This document shows, piece by piece, positions 25,705 through 34,820 of a stretch of 64,000 nucleotides of DNA (position 1 is the stretch's first letter; each line of letters begins with the position of its first letter). The position numbers were made by a program, and so were the translations under genes. The DNA is taken from the NCBI GenBank assembly GCA_965248805.1, contig CBDFKJ010000005.1, positions 1 to 64,000 on the forward strand, written 5' to 3'. Source of the DNA: CBDFKJ01 sp965248805 (GTDB taxonomy: Bacteria; Pseudomonadota; Alphaproteobacteria; UBA6615). Under the pieces are notes generated by a model. That model saw nothing but the letters and a program-made list of their open reading frames with translations, had not been told where the DNA came from and did not search any database.

Positions 25705-26699
25705 CGCGACGTCTTGCCGGACAAGCGAATGCGCGGGTCGAGTACTGCCAGCCCCAGATCCGAGATCAGCGTGCCGATGACCGTCAGCAGCGCCAGGAAC
25801 ATGAGGAAAGTCCCGGCGAGGTACATGTCCTGCGCCCGCAGCGCCTCGATCATCATCTTGCCTGTCGTCTCCAGGTTCATGACGATCGACACGATCGCCG
25901 CGCCGGAGACGATGTCCGGCAGCAGGTTCCCGATATCGGCGATGAACGGGTTGAGCGCCATGCGCAGCGGATACTTCACCAGGTTGCGCCCTTCGGGCAG
26001 GCCCTTCGCCCGACCGGTGACCACATACTGCTTCTGCAACTCGTCCAGCAGATTGGCGCGCAGACGGCGGATCATGCCCGCCGTGCCGGAGGTGCCGATG
26101 ACGATCACCGGTATCCACAGGTGTTCGAGGACCGACAGCGCCTTGCCCCAGGTCCAGGGTGCGTCGATGTACTCCTGATCCATGATGCCGCCGATCTCGG
26201 TGTCGAACCAGATGTTGGCGAAATACATCATGACCAGCGCCAGCAGGAAATTCGGCGTGGCGAGACCGATATAGCCCATGAAGGTGGCGAAGTGGTCGCC
26301 CAGCGAGTATTGCCGCGTTGCCGAATAGACGCCGATGATAAAGCTGACCACCCAGATGAAGATGATCGTCGACATGGCGACGACGATGGACAGCGCAATG
26401 CGCTCGCCGATGATGTCGCTCACCGGCAGATTGTATTCGAACGACCAGCCAAAGTCGCCCTGCAGCACGCCGAACAGCCAGATGAAATATTGCTCGTGCG
26501 GTCGCCGGTCGAGGCCGTACTCGCGCCGCAGGCGCTCGATTTCATTGGGATCGACGGCCTCGCCACGCGCTTGCAGTTCGGCCAGCATGGTCTCCAGATA
26601 GTCGCCCGGCGGTAGCTGGATGATGATGAACACAAGCGCGCTGATCGCCAGCAGCGTCGGGATCATCACCAGCAGGCGATGGGCGATGTAGGCTGGCAT
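25701..26699 (-). CDS. ABC transporter permease, OppB/DppB type
   Basis: 332 residues. The N-terminus AYIAHRLLVMIPTLLAISAL and the periplasmic DPNEIERLRREYGLDRRPHEQY are OppB hallmarks. The EAA loop region is YVVTGRAKGLPEGRNLVKYPLRMALNP. Six membrane segments are predicted. It overlaps the next permease by 4 nt and follows the binding-protein gene by 42 nt. Confidence 0.87.
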   Translation of the reverse strand: MPAYIAHRLLVMIPTLLAISALVFIIIQLPPGDYLETMLAELQARGEAVDPNEIERLRREYGLDRRPHEQYFIWLFGVLQGDFGWSFEYNLPVSDIIGERIALSIVVAMSTIIFIWVVSFIIGVYSATRQYSLGDHFATFMGYIGLATPNFLLALVMMYFANIWFDTEIGGIMDQEYIDAPWTWGKALSVLEHLWIPVIVIGTSGTAGMIRRLRANLLDELQKQYVVTGRAKGLPEGRNLVKYPLRMALNPFIADIGNLLPDIVSGAAIVSIVMNLETTGKMMIEALRAQDMYLAGTFLMFLALLTVIGTLISDLGLAVLDPRIRLSGKTSR

Positions 26700-26741
26700 C
26701 GTGCGCCGTCGCGGACCGTGCGGGGAACTTCGTTTCTTCGC

Positions 26742-28655
26742 CTACTTCAACCAGAATGTGTCCGGCAGGTACATGCCGAAATAGGCGCCGGGGTCCCAAC
26801 TGTAGATGCCTTCGTCGGGCAGGCCGCGCAGGCGGTTCGAAACGACGATGGGCTGGCGCGTGCAACAGACGATGCCAATGGAGAACAGCTGGTCGGCGTG
26901 GATGTCGAGCATGCGATGCCAGATCTTCTCGCGTTCGCCGCGCCCGGCGGCCATGCGCCAGCTTTCATTGAGATCCAGCAGCGCCTGCGCCGACGGCAAG
27001 TCGGTCGGCTCACCGGCTTGGCCTGCGGTTTCGGTGTATTGGCCCCACGCCGGCCACTGCAACTGGATCTGCTGCACCGGCGCCAAATCCTCGGGGCTGA
27101 AGTCGGGGGTCGGGATGCCATTGTCCATGCCGGCCCACACCGCGATCTGGGTCTCGCCGGCGTAGATGCGATTGCGGAACACTTCGCGCTGCGACAGTCG
27201 CGTATACAGCTTGATGCCGGCGTCCAGCCAGGTGTCGTGGATCAGCTCCAGCACGTCGGTCTGCTGCGTCTCTTCGCCCGCCGTTTCCACCACCAGTTCA
27301 AGCGCACGTCCATCGGCGAGCAGCCGAACCCCGTCGTCGTCTCGTTCGGTCAGTCCGATCTCGTCGAGCAGTTGATTGGCCAGATCCGGATTGAACTCGG
27401 TCCAGCGCGACTGGTAGTCCACGTCGAACAATGGACTGTCGGGCAAAACGGTGTTGTTCGCCGGCGTGGCGAGCCCGAGGAAGATCACCTGATTGATCTC
27501 GTCGCGATCGATGGCCAGCGACAGCGCCCGGCGGAACCGCACATCGCGGAACAAGGCCCGCCACTCGGGATCGGCGTGGTTGAGGTTGGGATAGAGCGCG
27601 ACGTCGGCGCCTTTGGCGGTGCGCCAAAGCAGTGTGCGGAAGTTCTCGCGAGCCTCGGCTTCCTTAAGGAACGTGTAGTGCGTCATGAACAGGCTGCGCG
27701 CCTGTAAATCCGCCTCGCCGGCGCCGGTCTTGGCAGGGATCAAGCTGCCGTCGGCGATGGCCATCAGCACGCGGTCGACGTAGGGAAGCTGATTGCCGTC
27801 GGAATCGATGCGGTGGAAATAGGGATTGCGCTCGAAGACGAAACGCTGACTCGGCGGCCGCACCGTGTTCACCCAGGGCTGGAGCACCGGTAGAGCCGGG
27901 TTGTCGTTGTCGTAGAGATTGTCGAGCGCGTTGTGCATCGACGACCAAGTGCGCCGACGAGACTCCTTCAGCAGTCTCGCAAGCTCATCCGGATCGGCAT
28001 GACTGGGGTGCATTGTTTTTAGATAGTGCGCCGGTCGGTAGATAAATTCCGGTCGCGGCGCCGCCAATCGCGGCAGGAAATAAGGATTGGGCGTCGGCCA
28101 GCTGTAGCGAAAGGTCAGCTCGTCGATAATCTCGACTTTTGGATGCACGCCATCGACCTGCAGGAATACCGGCGGACCGAACGCGTAAAGCTCTTCGTCG
28201 TTGGCGACGTCTTCCCACCAGTAGCGAAAGTCCTCCGTGGTGAACGGATGGCCGTCGGACCATTTGTGCCCGGCGCGCAGCTTGAAGGTGAAAATCCGCT
28301 CGTCTTCGACCTCGAAACTCTCCAAAATATCCGGCACGAGTTCGAGGTCGGTGTTGTAGCTGACGAGCCGAGCATAGCCGTAGACGACCATCAGGCGGAT
28401 ATCGCGCGTGCGGCCCATGATGGTGCGCATGTCGCCGCCATACTTGCCCGGTTCGGCCACTTCGACGATACGCGGAGGCGTCGGCACGCGCTCTTCCACC
28501 CTTGGCAGACTGCCGGCGGCGACCCGTTCCGCCAGGCTTGGCGCGCCGTGCAGCTCCAGCGCCGCGGCGCTTGTCGCCGCGCCCCACAGCGCGGCCGCGA
28601 TCACGATACCCCTTGGACAACGCGCGACTGTGCGCAATTCTGGTTTCTTGTTCAT
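26742..28655 (-). CDS. periplasmic substrate-binding protein, SBP_bac_5 type
   Basis: 637 residues from ATG 28655. It has a Sec-type signal peptide (KKPELRTVARCPRG, then IVIAAALWGAATSAAA, with cleavage near ALE). The mature protein has family-5 motifs: FTFKLRAGHKWSDGHPFTTEDF, FRRALSLAIDRDEINQVIFLGL and a late NRLRGLPDEGIYSWD. The long form (over 600 residues) resembles binding proteins for larger ligands such as muropeptides or oligosaccharides more than simple dipeptide binders. It overlaps the ATPase gene by 4 nt. Confidence 0.85.
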   Translation of the reverse strand: MNKKPELRTVARCPRGIVIAAALWGAATSAAALELHGAPSLAERVAAGSLPRVEERVPTPPRIVEVAEPGKYGGDMRTIMGRTRDIRLMVVYGYARLVSYNTDLELVPDILESFEVEDERIFTFKLRAGHKWSDGHPFTTEDFRYWWEDVANDEELYAFGPPVFLQVDGVHPKVEIIDELTFRYSWPTPNPYFLPRLAAPRPEFIYRPAHYLKTMHPSHADPDELARLLKESRRRTWSSMHNALDNLYDNDNPALPVLQPWVNTVRPPSQRFVFERNPYFHRIDSDGNQLPYVDRVLMAIADGSLIPAKTGAGEADLQARSLFMTHYTFLKEAEARENFRTLLWRTAKGADVALYPNLNHADPEWRALFRDVRFRRALSLAIDRDEINQVIFLGLATPANNTVLPDSPLFDVDYQSRWTEFNPDLANQLLDEIGLTERDDDGVRLLADGRALELVVETAGEETQQTDVLELIHDTWLDAGIKLYTRLSQREVFRNRIYAGETQIAVWAGMDNGIPTPDFSPEDLAPVQQIQLQWPAWGQYTETAGQAGEPTDLPSAQALLDLNESWRMAAGRGEREKIWHRMLDIHADQLFSIGIVCCTRQPIVVSNRLRGLPDEGIYSWDPGAYFGMYLPDTFWLK

Positions 28656-30541
28656 GCTGCCTCCGGTAGTTCCCCCAGCGCCGGATCGGCGCGGACGTAG
28701 TGATTGCTTCCCAACTCGATAAGCCGCGGATGGCTTGCACCGTTGATCGTGAACGGTGCCGGCCAAGCCGCCGGCTCCGAGGCCTTACCTTCCATCAGGG
28801 CGTTTAGATCGAGTTGGCTCTGCGGGTCTGGCTCAGGTACCGCCGCCAGCAGCGCTTGCGTATACGGATGGATCGGGTTCCGAAACAGTAGGTCGCGCGG
28901 CGCGGATTCGACGAGGCGGCCAGCGCACATCACTGCGATGCGGTCCGACACGTAATCGACGACCGCCAGATTGTGACTGATGAAAAGATAGGTCAGGCCC
29001 AGCTTGTCCTTCAAATCCTTGAGCAGGTTCAAGATCTGCGCCTGGATCGAGACGTCCAGCGCCGAAACCGGCTCGTCGCATATCAACAGGTCGGGCTTGA
29101 GCGCCAATGCGCGCGCGATGCCGATGCGCTGGCGTTGGCCACCGGAAAACGAATGCGGATAGCGGTTCAGAAAGCGCGGATCGAGGCCGACCAGGCGCAT
29201 CAATTCCTTGACCATCTCCGCCCGCGTCGCCGCCGTGCCGATGGCATGGATCACCAGCGGTTCGCTGATGATGTCGTAGACGGTCATGCGCGGATTGAGG
29301 GAGCCAAACGGGTCCTGGAAGATGAACTGGATCTTGCGCCGAAAGTGTTTCAGCGCCCTGTCGTTCAGTGCCAGCACATCGACGAGTTTGCCGCGGTCGT
29401 TGAACGTCACGCTGCCGTTGTCGGCGCTGATGGCACGCAGCACGAGCTTCGACGCGGTCGTCTTGCCGCATCCCGATTCGCCGACCAGTCCCAAACACTC
29501 GCCGCGCGCGATGTGGAAGCTAACATCGTCAACGGCCAGAAACGCGGCATCGGTCCTGGCGGCTTTCATGCCGATGTTGCGAATTTGAAAGGCCTTGGTC
29601 AGACCCTCGACCTTCAGGATCGGACCGACGTCGTCGGCGCCTTTGGGCCACGGCTCCTTTTCTGTCAGCATCTGCCCGGTTTCGGCTTTCACTTCGCGCA
29701 ACGGCACCAGTCGCTCGCCCGGCAACATGTGAAAGCGCGGAACCGCCTTCAGCAGCGCCTGTAAATACCGATGCGTCGGTTTCTCGAAGATGTCGTTGAG
29801 GGTCCCCGACTCGACGATCCGGCCGCGATACATGACCGCGATCTCGTCGGCCATGTTGGCGACCACGCCCAAATCGTGCGTGATCATCAACACCGCCATG
29901 TGCAATTCCTGCTGCAGGTCGCGGATCAGCTTCAAGATCTGCGCCTGGATCGTCACGTCCAGCGCCGTCGTCGGCTCGTCGGCGATCAACAGTGCAGGCC
30001 GGCACACCAGCGCCATGGCGATCATCGCGCGCTGACGCAAACCGCCGGAGAGCTCGAACGGATAGGTCTTCAGCGCTCGCGCCGGATTGGGGAAGCCGAC
30101 CAAGCGCAGCATGTCGATACACAGTTTCTCCCCGGCGCGCGCGTTGACGTCTTGATGCAGGTGCAGCGCTTCGCTGATCTGATTGCCGACCGTATGTAGC
30201 GGCGACAACGACGTCATCGGCTCTTGAAAGATCATGGAAATGCGGCCGCCGCGGATGGCGCGCATCTGCCGGCTCTGCGGATTCAGAGCGGCCAAATCGA
30301 CAACGCTCCCGGGCGTGTTCGGATCGGCGAACAGGATCTTGCCGGCGGACAGGCGCGCCATTTTCGGCAGGATGCCCAATATCGCCTGGGCGGTCACCGA
30401 TTTGCCCGAGCCGGATTCGCCGACCAGCGCCGTGGTCTTGCCGCCAGAGATGCGAAACGACAGGTCCTCGACCGCATCGATGATGCCATTGTGGATGCTG
30501 AACTCGATGGACAGATTCTCGACGCGGACGAGATCGGTCAT
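28652..30541 (-). CDS. fused dual-NBD ABC ATPase, DppD-DppF type
   Basis: 629 residues with two complete nucleotide-binding domains. The first has Walker A GESGSGKSVT, signature LSGGLRQR and Walker B LLIADEPTTALDV. The second has GESGCGKTTASK, FSGGQRQRIGIARAL and LLICDEPVSALDV, with the oligopeptide C-terminal tail LLFRNPIHPYTQALLAAVPEP. Each drives import through the OppB/OppC pair. Both domains look catalytically intact. It overlaps the membrane-protein gene above it by 4 nt. Confidence 0.88.
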   Translation of the reverse strand: MTDLVRVENLSIEFSIHNGIIDAVEDLSFRISGGKTTALVGESGSGKSVTAQAILGILPKMARLSAGKILFADPNTPGSVVDLAALNPQSRQMRAIRGGRISMIFQEPMTSLSPLHTVGNQISEALHLHQDVNARAGEKLCIDMLRLVGFPNPARALKTYPFELSGGLRQRAMIAMALVCRPALLIADEPTTALDVTIQAQILKLIRDLQQELHMAVLMITHDLGVVANMADEIAVMYRGRIVESGTLNDIFEKPTHRYLQALLKAVPRFHMLPGERLVPLREVKAETGQMLTEKEPWPKGADDVGPILKVEGLTKAFQIRNIGMKAARTDAAFLAVDDVSFHIARGECLGLVGESGCGKTTASKLVLRAISADNGSVTFNDRGKLVDVLALNDRALKHFRRKIQFIFQDPFGSLNPRMTVYDIISEPLVIHAIGTAATRAEMVKELMRLVGLDPRFLNRYPHSFSGGQRQRIGIARALALKPDLLICDEPVSALDVSIQAQILNLLKDLKDKLGLTYLFISHNLAVVDYVSDRIAVMCAGRLVESAPRDLLFRNPIHPYTQALLAAVPEPDPQSQLDLNALMEGKASEPAAWPAPFTINGASHPRLIELGSNHYVRADPALGELPEAA

Positions 30542-31107
30542 GGCTGCCGCCGGGCCGAGGCGACGGCGGCATCGTCGCCGCCCACGGATTCGGAGAGGCT
30601 GTCGCGCAAATTGCCCCAGCGCGTCTTGGCCGCACCGCCGATGCCCAGGGCGGCAAAATTGGCGACGGTCGCGGCGGGCAGCGTCAACCCGTTGGCGGTC
30701 GCGGCCTGGTGCGCGCGGGCGGCGATGGCGGCGAAGTTCTCGATGTGCGAGTCGATATCAACCCGCGCCTTCGCGCCCTTGGCCGTCAGCTGCATCCAAC
30801 CGTCGGTGTGGTTGCGCCGCTTGGCGTAGAAGTTGAGCTTCAACGCGCGCAGGTCGTCCCAGCTCAGGCGCGTGTCGCCGACGCCCGATGTGGCGATGCC
30901 GTCATTGTCGAGCCGGACCACCGTCACGTGCCGGACCCAGGTGCGCCACGCGAAATACCCGAACAGTGCCGCCAGTGCGCCAAACAGATACATCACGAAG
31001 CCGCCGACGCCGAGACCGAGCACAACGCCGGCGCAGATCGCCAAACCGATCGCGGCGCGGGCGTAGTCGCCCCGAAGCGCGCTCTGTGTGTAACGGTGCT
31101 CGCTCAC
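30538..31107 (-). CDS. two-TM membrane protein with PH-like domain
   Basis: 189 residues from GTG 31107. Two hydrophobic helices (residues about 17-50, GLAICAGVVLGLGVGGFVMY) are followed by a soluble region with TVVRLDNDGIATSG and LSWDDLRALKLNFYAKRRN, a bPH2-like pattern. It overlaps the deacetylase-like gene and the ABC ATPase gene by 4 nt each, so it is translationally coupled to both. Function unknown; perhaps a membrane adaptor. Confidence 0.65.
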   Translation of the reverse strand: MSEHRYTQSALRGDYARAAIGLAICAGVVLGLGVGGFVMYLFGALAALFGYFAWRTWVRHVTVVRLDNDGIATSGVGDTRLSWDDLRALKLNFYAKRRNHTDGWMQLTAKGAKARVDIDSHIENFAAIAARAHQAATANGLTLPAATVANFAALGIGGAAKTRWGNLRDSLSESVGGDDAAVASARRQP

Positions 31108-31898
31108 CCGGTATCCCCCGTGGCTGATGGTTGATATCCAAACATCTCTGAGGCGTTTAGCCAAGCCGTGGCGGCGTTGTTGCCTGTGGCGCGCACGAAC
31201 GCGGCGATGAATTGCCAACTGGCGTCGTCATGCTCTTTGTGATGTGTCAGGAGCCCGGTCGGTTCATCGGCGTCGACTTCACCCAGTCGGCGCTGGCGCA
31301 AATGGGCTACGGCCGCGGCCAGAGCGGCGTCCTCGCCGATGAATTTGCGATCGCCGCGCCAATTGACGATGTCGATGTGCGCGTTGGCTTGGCACAAGCC
31401 CGCAACCGGCATCGGCGCCGTGCGCGGGCCGAACGTGCTGACACCGCAAAACCCAAGACTGGGTAGCGCGCCAAGCCATTGGTCCGCAAAGCGATTCCAA
31501 GGCGGCGCCAGAACCGGCACGAAGCCGGGAAATGGTGCAAGCAGCCGAGACCCTGCGACCAAGTCCGCACTTACCTCTTCATGGCTGCGATCGGCGCCGA
31601 ACTCAGTGTTCTTTTGGTCCTCCGGCGCGTAATTTCGATGAGCGTAACCATGCTGTAGTACCGCTATGTCGGTTCCACGTCGATGATGATCCGCTAGCCG
31701 ATCACATAGGCTACGGTCTGCCCCGGCCGGTATCACCGCCAGGGCCAACGGCACGGCAAGGTCCCCGTGCGCGGCGAAAAGGCGATCGAGCGCGGGACAC
31801 GACCGGCTGGCGTCGTCGTCGCGCCACCAGAATGTCGCCGTGCCGCCGGTCTGCGGCCAGGCGTCGAGTTCCCGCTCCAACACGTCCCAGCCGCTCAC
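31104..31898 (-). CDS. polysaccharide deacetylase-like protein
   Basis: 264 residues from GTG 31898. It shows the NodB-like fold: TATFWWRDDDASRSCPALDR (metal Asp pair), IAVLQHGYAHRNYAPED (the H-x3-H region) and APPWNRFADQWLGAL. A catalytic-domain role on N-acetylated glycans is the family expectation. It is coupled by 4-nt overlaps to the glycosyltransferase upstream and the membrane protein downstream. Confidence 0.77.
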   Translation of the reverse strand: MSGWDVLERELDAWPQTGGTATFWWRDDDASRSCPALDRLFAAHGDLAVPLALAVIPAGADRSLCDRLADHHRRGTDIAVLQHGYAHRNYAPEDQKNTEFGADRSHEEVSADLVAGSRLLAPFPGFVPVLAPPWNRFADQWLGALPSLGFCGVSTFGPRTAPMPVAGLCQANAHIDIVNWRGDRKFIGEDAALAAAVAHLRQRRLGEVDADEPTGLLTHHKEHDDASWQFIAAFVRATGNNAATAWLNASEMFGYQPSATGDTG

Positions 31899-33082
31899 GC
31901 CCGACTCCGTGTGTCACTATGCGCCGGGGTCGTGCGCATCGGGCCGGCTTCGAGCAGAGCCCGGGCGGTGGCTGCCGCGCCGTCCATGTTCAAGTTCAGT
32001 CGGTCCAAGTCAGGCCGCGGTCCGGCCGCCGCCTGGTCGATGGCGGCGGCGAGCGCGCCGGGTGTCAGCGCGGATTCGGCGAGGATTTGCATGCCGCCCG
32101 CACGATCGGCGAGCCGGTGCGCGCGCAACGTCTGCTCGGTCTCGCCGGCACCGACGAACGGCACCAACACCGACCGCGCCTGCGCAACCAGAATATCCAT
32201 CGCCGTGTTGTAGCCGGCCTGGCTCACCGACACCGCGCAATTGGCGAGAAGCGCGGTGTAGTCGGCACGGGCGCGTTCGATAGTGACACCTGCGTCGGTG
32301 CTTGCCGCCAGGTCAGCCAAGTCGGTGTCCGCGATACCGCCACCGGCCAGCAGACGCCAAGGCCCTGCCGCCAACGCGCTCAAGGGCCGTGCCGCGAGCG
32401 CGGTGCGCAGAAGCGGCAGCCCAACCGCGCCACCGCCGGCGGCGACGATGACTTCGCCCCGACCGAGTTGGCTCGGACGGGGAGTCGTTGGCGCGACGTA
32501 GCCTGTGTAGCGCGTCTTCAGCGCCAGTTCCCGGGTCATTGGAAAAGTCTCGGCAAAATTCACGAGGTGCTCGTCGCCGTGCACCAAGACCCAGTCGTAA
32601 TGGCGGCCGGCGACGGCGGTCGCCTCCTCGGCGCGGCCGGCCTTGCGCGCCGCGTGTACGATATCGCGTACCGAGCAGACGGTGACCGGCGGCGCGGGCC
32701 GCGCATCCGCGGCTTCGAGCAGCGGCAACAACTCGAACCGGCATTGTCGTCGTCCGAATGGATACAGTTCCGTGACCAGCACATCCGGCTCGAACGCGGT
32801 GAACAAGTCGAGGAGGCGATCTCGCCGGTGGCTCCGCCATGTGTCGTCGATTGCTTGACCGTCGGCGTCGACAAGGGCCGTGAACGCCGCATCGCTGGCG
32901 CGCATGGGCGGCAGTTGAACCAGCCGGGCGCCGCCAGGGTCGAGCGCCATCAGAGGCGGACCGCCGGACGCCAGCACCGTGTCGAGACCGGCCTCGGCGC
33001 AGGCGCCGGCGATGCGCGCAGCGCGGATCGCATGGCCGACACCCAGCAGGTGCTGGACGTGGATCAAGACGCGCCGCGTCAT
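31895..33082 (-). CDS. MurG-like glycosyltransferase
   Basis: 395 residues from ATG 33082. It starts MTRRVLIHVQHLLGVGHAIR with the Gly/His loop of GT-B transferases. The donor-site half has VIVAAGGGAVGLPLLRTAL, VSVSQAGYNTAMDILVAQAR and VPFVGAGETEQTLRAHRL, as in MurG/UGT-type enzymes. It overlaps the histidine phosphatase by 4 nt. Acceptor unknown. Confidence 0.78.
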   Translation of the reverse strand: MTRRVLIHVQHLLGVGHAIRAARIAGACAEAGLDTVLASGGPPLMALDPGGARLVQLPPMRASDAAFTALVDADGQAIDDTWRSHRRDRLLDLFTAFEPDVLVTELYPFGRRQCRFELLPLLEAADARPAPPVTVCSVRDIVHAARKAGRAEEATAVAGRHYDWVLVHGDEHLVNFAETFPMTRELALKTRYTGYVAPTTPRPSQLGRGEVIVAAGGGAVGLPLLRTALAARPLSALAAGPWRLLAGGGIADTDLADLAASTDAGVTIERARADYTALLANCAVSVSQAGYNTAMDILVAQARSVLVPFVGAGETEQTLRAHRLADRAGGMQILAESALTPGALAAAIDQAAAGPRPDLDRLNLNMDGAAATARALLEAGPMRTTPAHSDTRSRA

Positions 33083-33681
33083 TCGTCGTCGGGCGTGTGG
33101 CGCAGGCTTACATTGAGGTGGCGCATGTACGGATGGCCGGCGTCGTCGACGGTAAAGAGATGGGCACTCGCCCAATCCAGGTGATGCGGTGGCCGACCGC
33201 GAAAGTCCCAGCCGGTCGCCAGCGCATAGACGGCGTAGATGACACCCTTATGGCTCACCGCCGCAACCGGTCGCGTCTGCGACGCGAGGTCCGCTAGCCA
33301 TGGCTTCACCCTCGCCTGGACCTCGATATGGGTCTCGCCGCCCGGCGGACGGAAGCTGGGGCCGATCTCCTCATATTGTTTGAAATCGTCACGGTATTGG
33401 CGGCGCAGCGCCTTCAGGGACTGCCCCTCCCATTCGCCCCAGTCGCGCTCGATCAGCCGGTCGTCGACGGCGACATCGGTTGCGCCGAGCAGGTCGCCGG
33501 TCTCGCGGCAGCGGTCCAGCGGACTGCGGCACCACGCATACCCGTCCAACGTCGCCGGCACCCGCCAGCGCGCGGCGGCCGCACGTCCGTCCGCGTCCAG
33601 CGGAACATTGCGCCGGCCCTGGATGCGCCCCTGGTGGTTCCAGGACGTCGGGGCGTGGCGGATCAAGGCGAGCTCATTCAC
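33079..33681 (-). CDS. histidine phosphatase superfamily protein
   Basis: 200 residues from GTG 33681. The catalytic RHG-type motif is LALIRHAPTSWNHQGRIQGR (RHA variant). The second site is RCRETGDLL, then ERDWGEWEGQSLKALRR and the late catalytic His in AAVSHKGVIYAVYAL. Possible roles are phosphoglycerate-mutase-like phosphatase or sugar-phosphate phosphatase. It sits between glycosyltransferases and overlaps both neighbours (8 and 4 nt), so a sugar-phosphate substrate is the best guess. Confidence 0.82.
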   Translation of the reverse strand: MNELALIRHAPTSWNHQGRIQGRRNVPLDADGRAAAARWRVPATLDGYAWCRSPLDRCRETGDLLGATDVAVDDRLIERDWGEWEGQSLKALRRQYRDDFKQYEEIGPSFRPPGGETHIEVQARVKPWLADLASQTRPVAAVSHKGVIYAVYALATGWDFRGRPPHHLDWASAHLFTVDDAGHPYMRHLNVSLRHTPDDE

Positions 33682-34816
33682 CGGCGACGAGCCGGCGCAA
33701 TGTTGCGTCCAGCGTGGCGGCGGCGACCGGGATATCGAGATGGGAATCGGCGTGGTGGCGCGCGCCGCGCGCGAGGCGGGCGCGTAGCGCCGGATCGGCC
33801 AGCAGCCGGCCCGTTGCGGCGGCGAAAGCCTCGGCGTCGCCGGGTGGGACAAGGAGCCCGCTCTCGCCGTCGCGCACTACCGCCGGCACGCCGCCCGAGC
33901 GGCCAGCGACCACCGGCAGGCCGGCCGCCTGGGCCTCGACCAACGCCATGCCATAGGCCTCATTGATGGCCGGCCAGACCAGCGCGTCGCCGGCGGCGAG
34001 CAGGCTCGGCAGATCGGTCTCGTCGACCTGACGCAACCAATGCGTCCGGCCCTTGGCATGGTTATCGAACCGCTCCAGGATCGCCGGGGCTTCCGGGCCG
34101 TCGCCGGCGATCATCAGGCGCCAGTCAAGATGCTGAAGCCGCCCCAGGGCGTCGGCCAACAAGGAGTAGGACGCGCTCTTGTCGCCGGCCCGCATCATCG
34201 CGACGGCCAGCAGCCAGGGTACGGCGGGATCGGCCCCGCTCCGCCGCGCCCAGTCCTGACGATGTCGGTCGCGCGCGGCCGCTGCGAACGTCGCCACCTC
34301 GACGAAGGGCGTCATCGTCACCCAACGGTCGGGCGCGGCCAGCAGCGGCAGCACACCGTCGCGGTCCCTGGGATTGAGGCCGATGACGGCATCGGCGCCG
34401 GCGATCGCGTCGTTGGCGGCCAGATAGCCCATCTGCCAGGGGGCCCCGGCCTGCTTCGGCGCGCACGAGGCCTCGGCGACGAGATACGGGATCTCCAGCG
34501 CGTCGCAGACCGCCGGGCCGAGCCAATCGGGGGCCTTGTGATACAGATGATAGGTGAACCACGCCTGTGGCCGGCGCAATGCCGGCCGGCTGCGGTACCG
34601 TGCGCTGAGATGCCGGGCCAAGCGGTGACCAAGATCACGCACGCGCCGTTGCCGCGCTGCGTCACCGATGCCGTCGCGTGACGAAAAGCGGCTGGCCAGC
34701 TCCGGGGCGTGCCCGGCGCGCCTCAGCGCCGCCATCAGCAACCTCGCCATGCGTCGGTCGCCGGATGGCACGGGGTGCGTCGGCGCTTTCATCGGCGCGT
34801 AAAAGGCGATGCGCAT
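33674..34816 (-). CDS. GT4-family glycosyltransferase
   Basis: 380 residues from ATG 34816. It starts MRIAFYAPMKAPTHPVPSGD. The donor-binding half has ALVWPAINEAYGMALVEAQA (E-x7-E motif), then GLPVVAGRSGGVPAVVRDGE and GLLVPPGDAEAFAAA. It is one of four glycosyltransferases in this run and lies 4 nt downstream of another GT4 gene. Confidence 0.84.
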   Translation of the reverse strand: MRIAFYAPMKAPTHPVPSGDRRMARLLMAALRRAGHAPELASRFSSRDGIGDAARQRRVRDLGHRLARHLSARYRSRPALRRPQAWFTYHLYHKAPDWLGPAVCDALEIPYLVAEASCAPKQAGAPWQMGYLAANDAIAGADAVIGLNPRDRDGVLPLLAAPDRWVTMTPFVEVATFAAAARDRHRQDWARRSGADPAVPWLLAVAMMRAGDKSASYSLLADALGRLQHLDWRLMIAGDGPEAPAILERFDNHAKGRTHWLRQVDETDLPSLLAAGDALVWPAINEAYGMALVEAQAAGLPVVAGRSGGVPAVVRDGESGLLVPPGDAEAFAAATGRLLADPALRARLARGARHHADSHLDIPVAAATLDATLRRLVAGE

Positions 34817-34820
34817 CCGG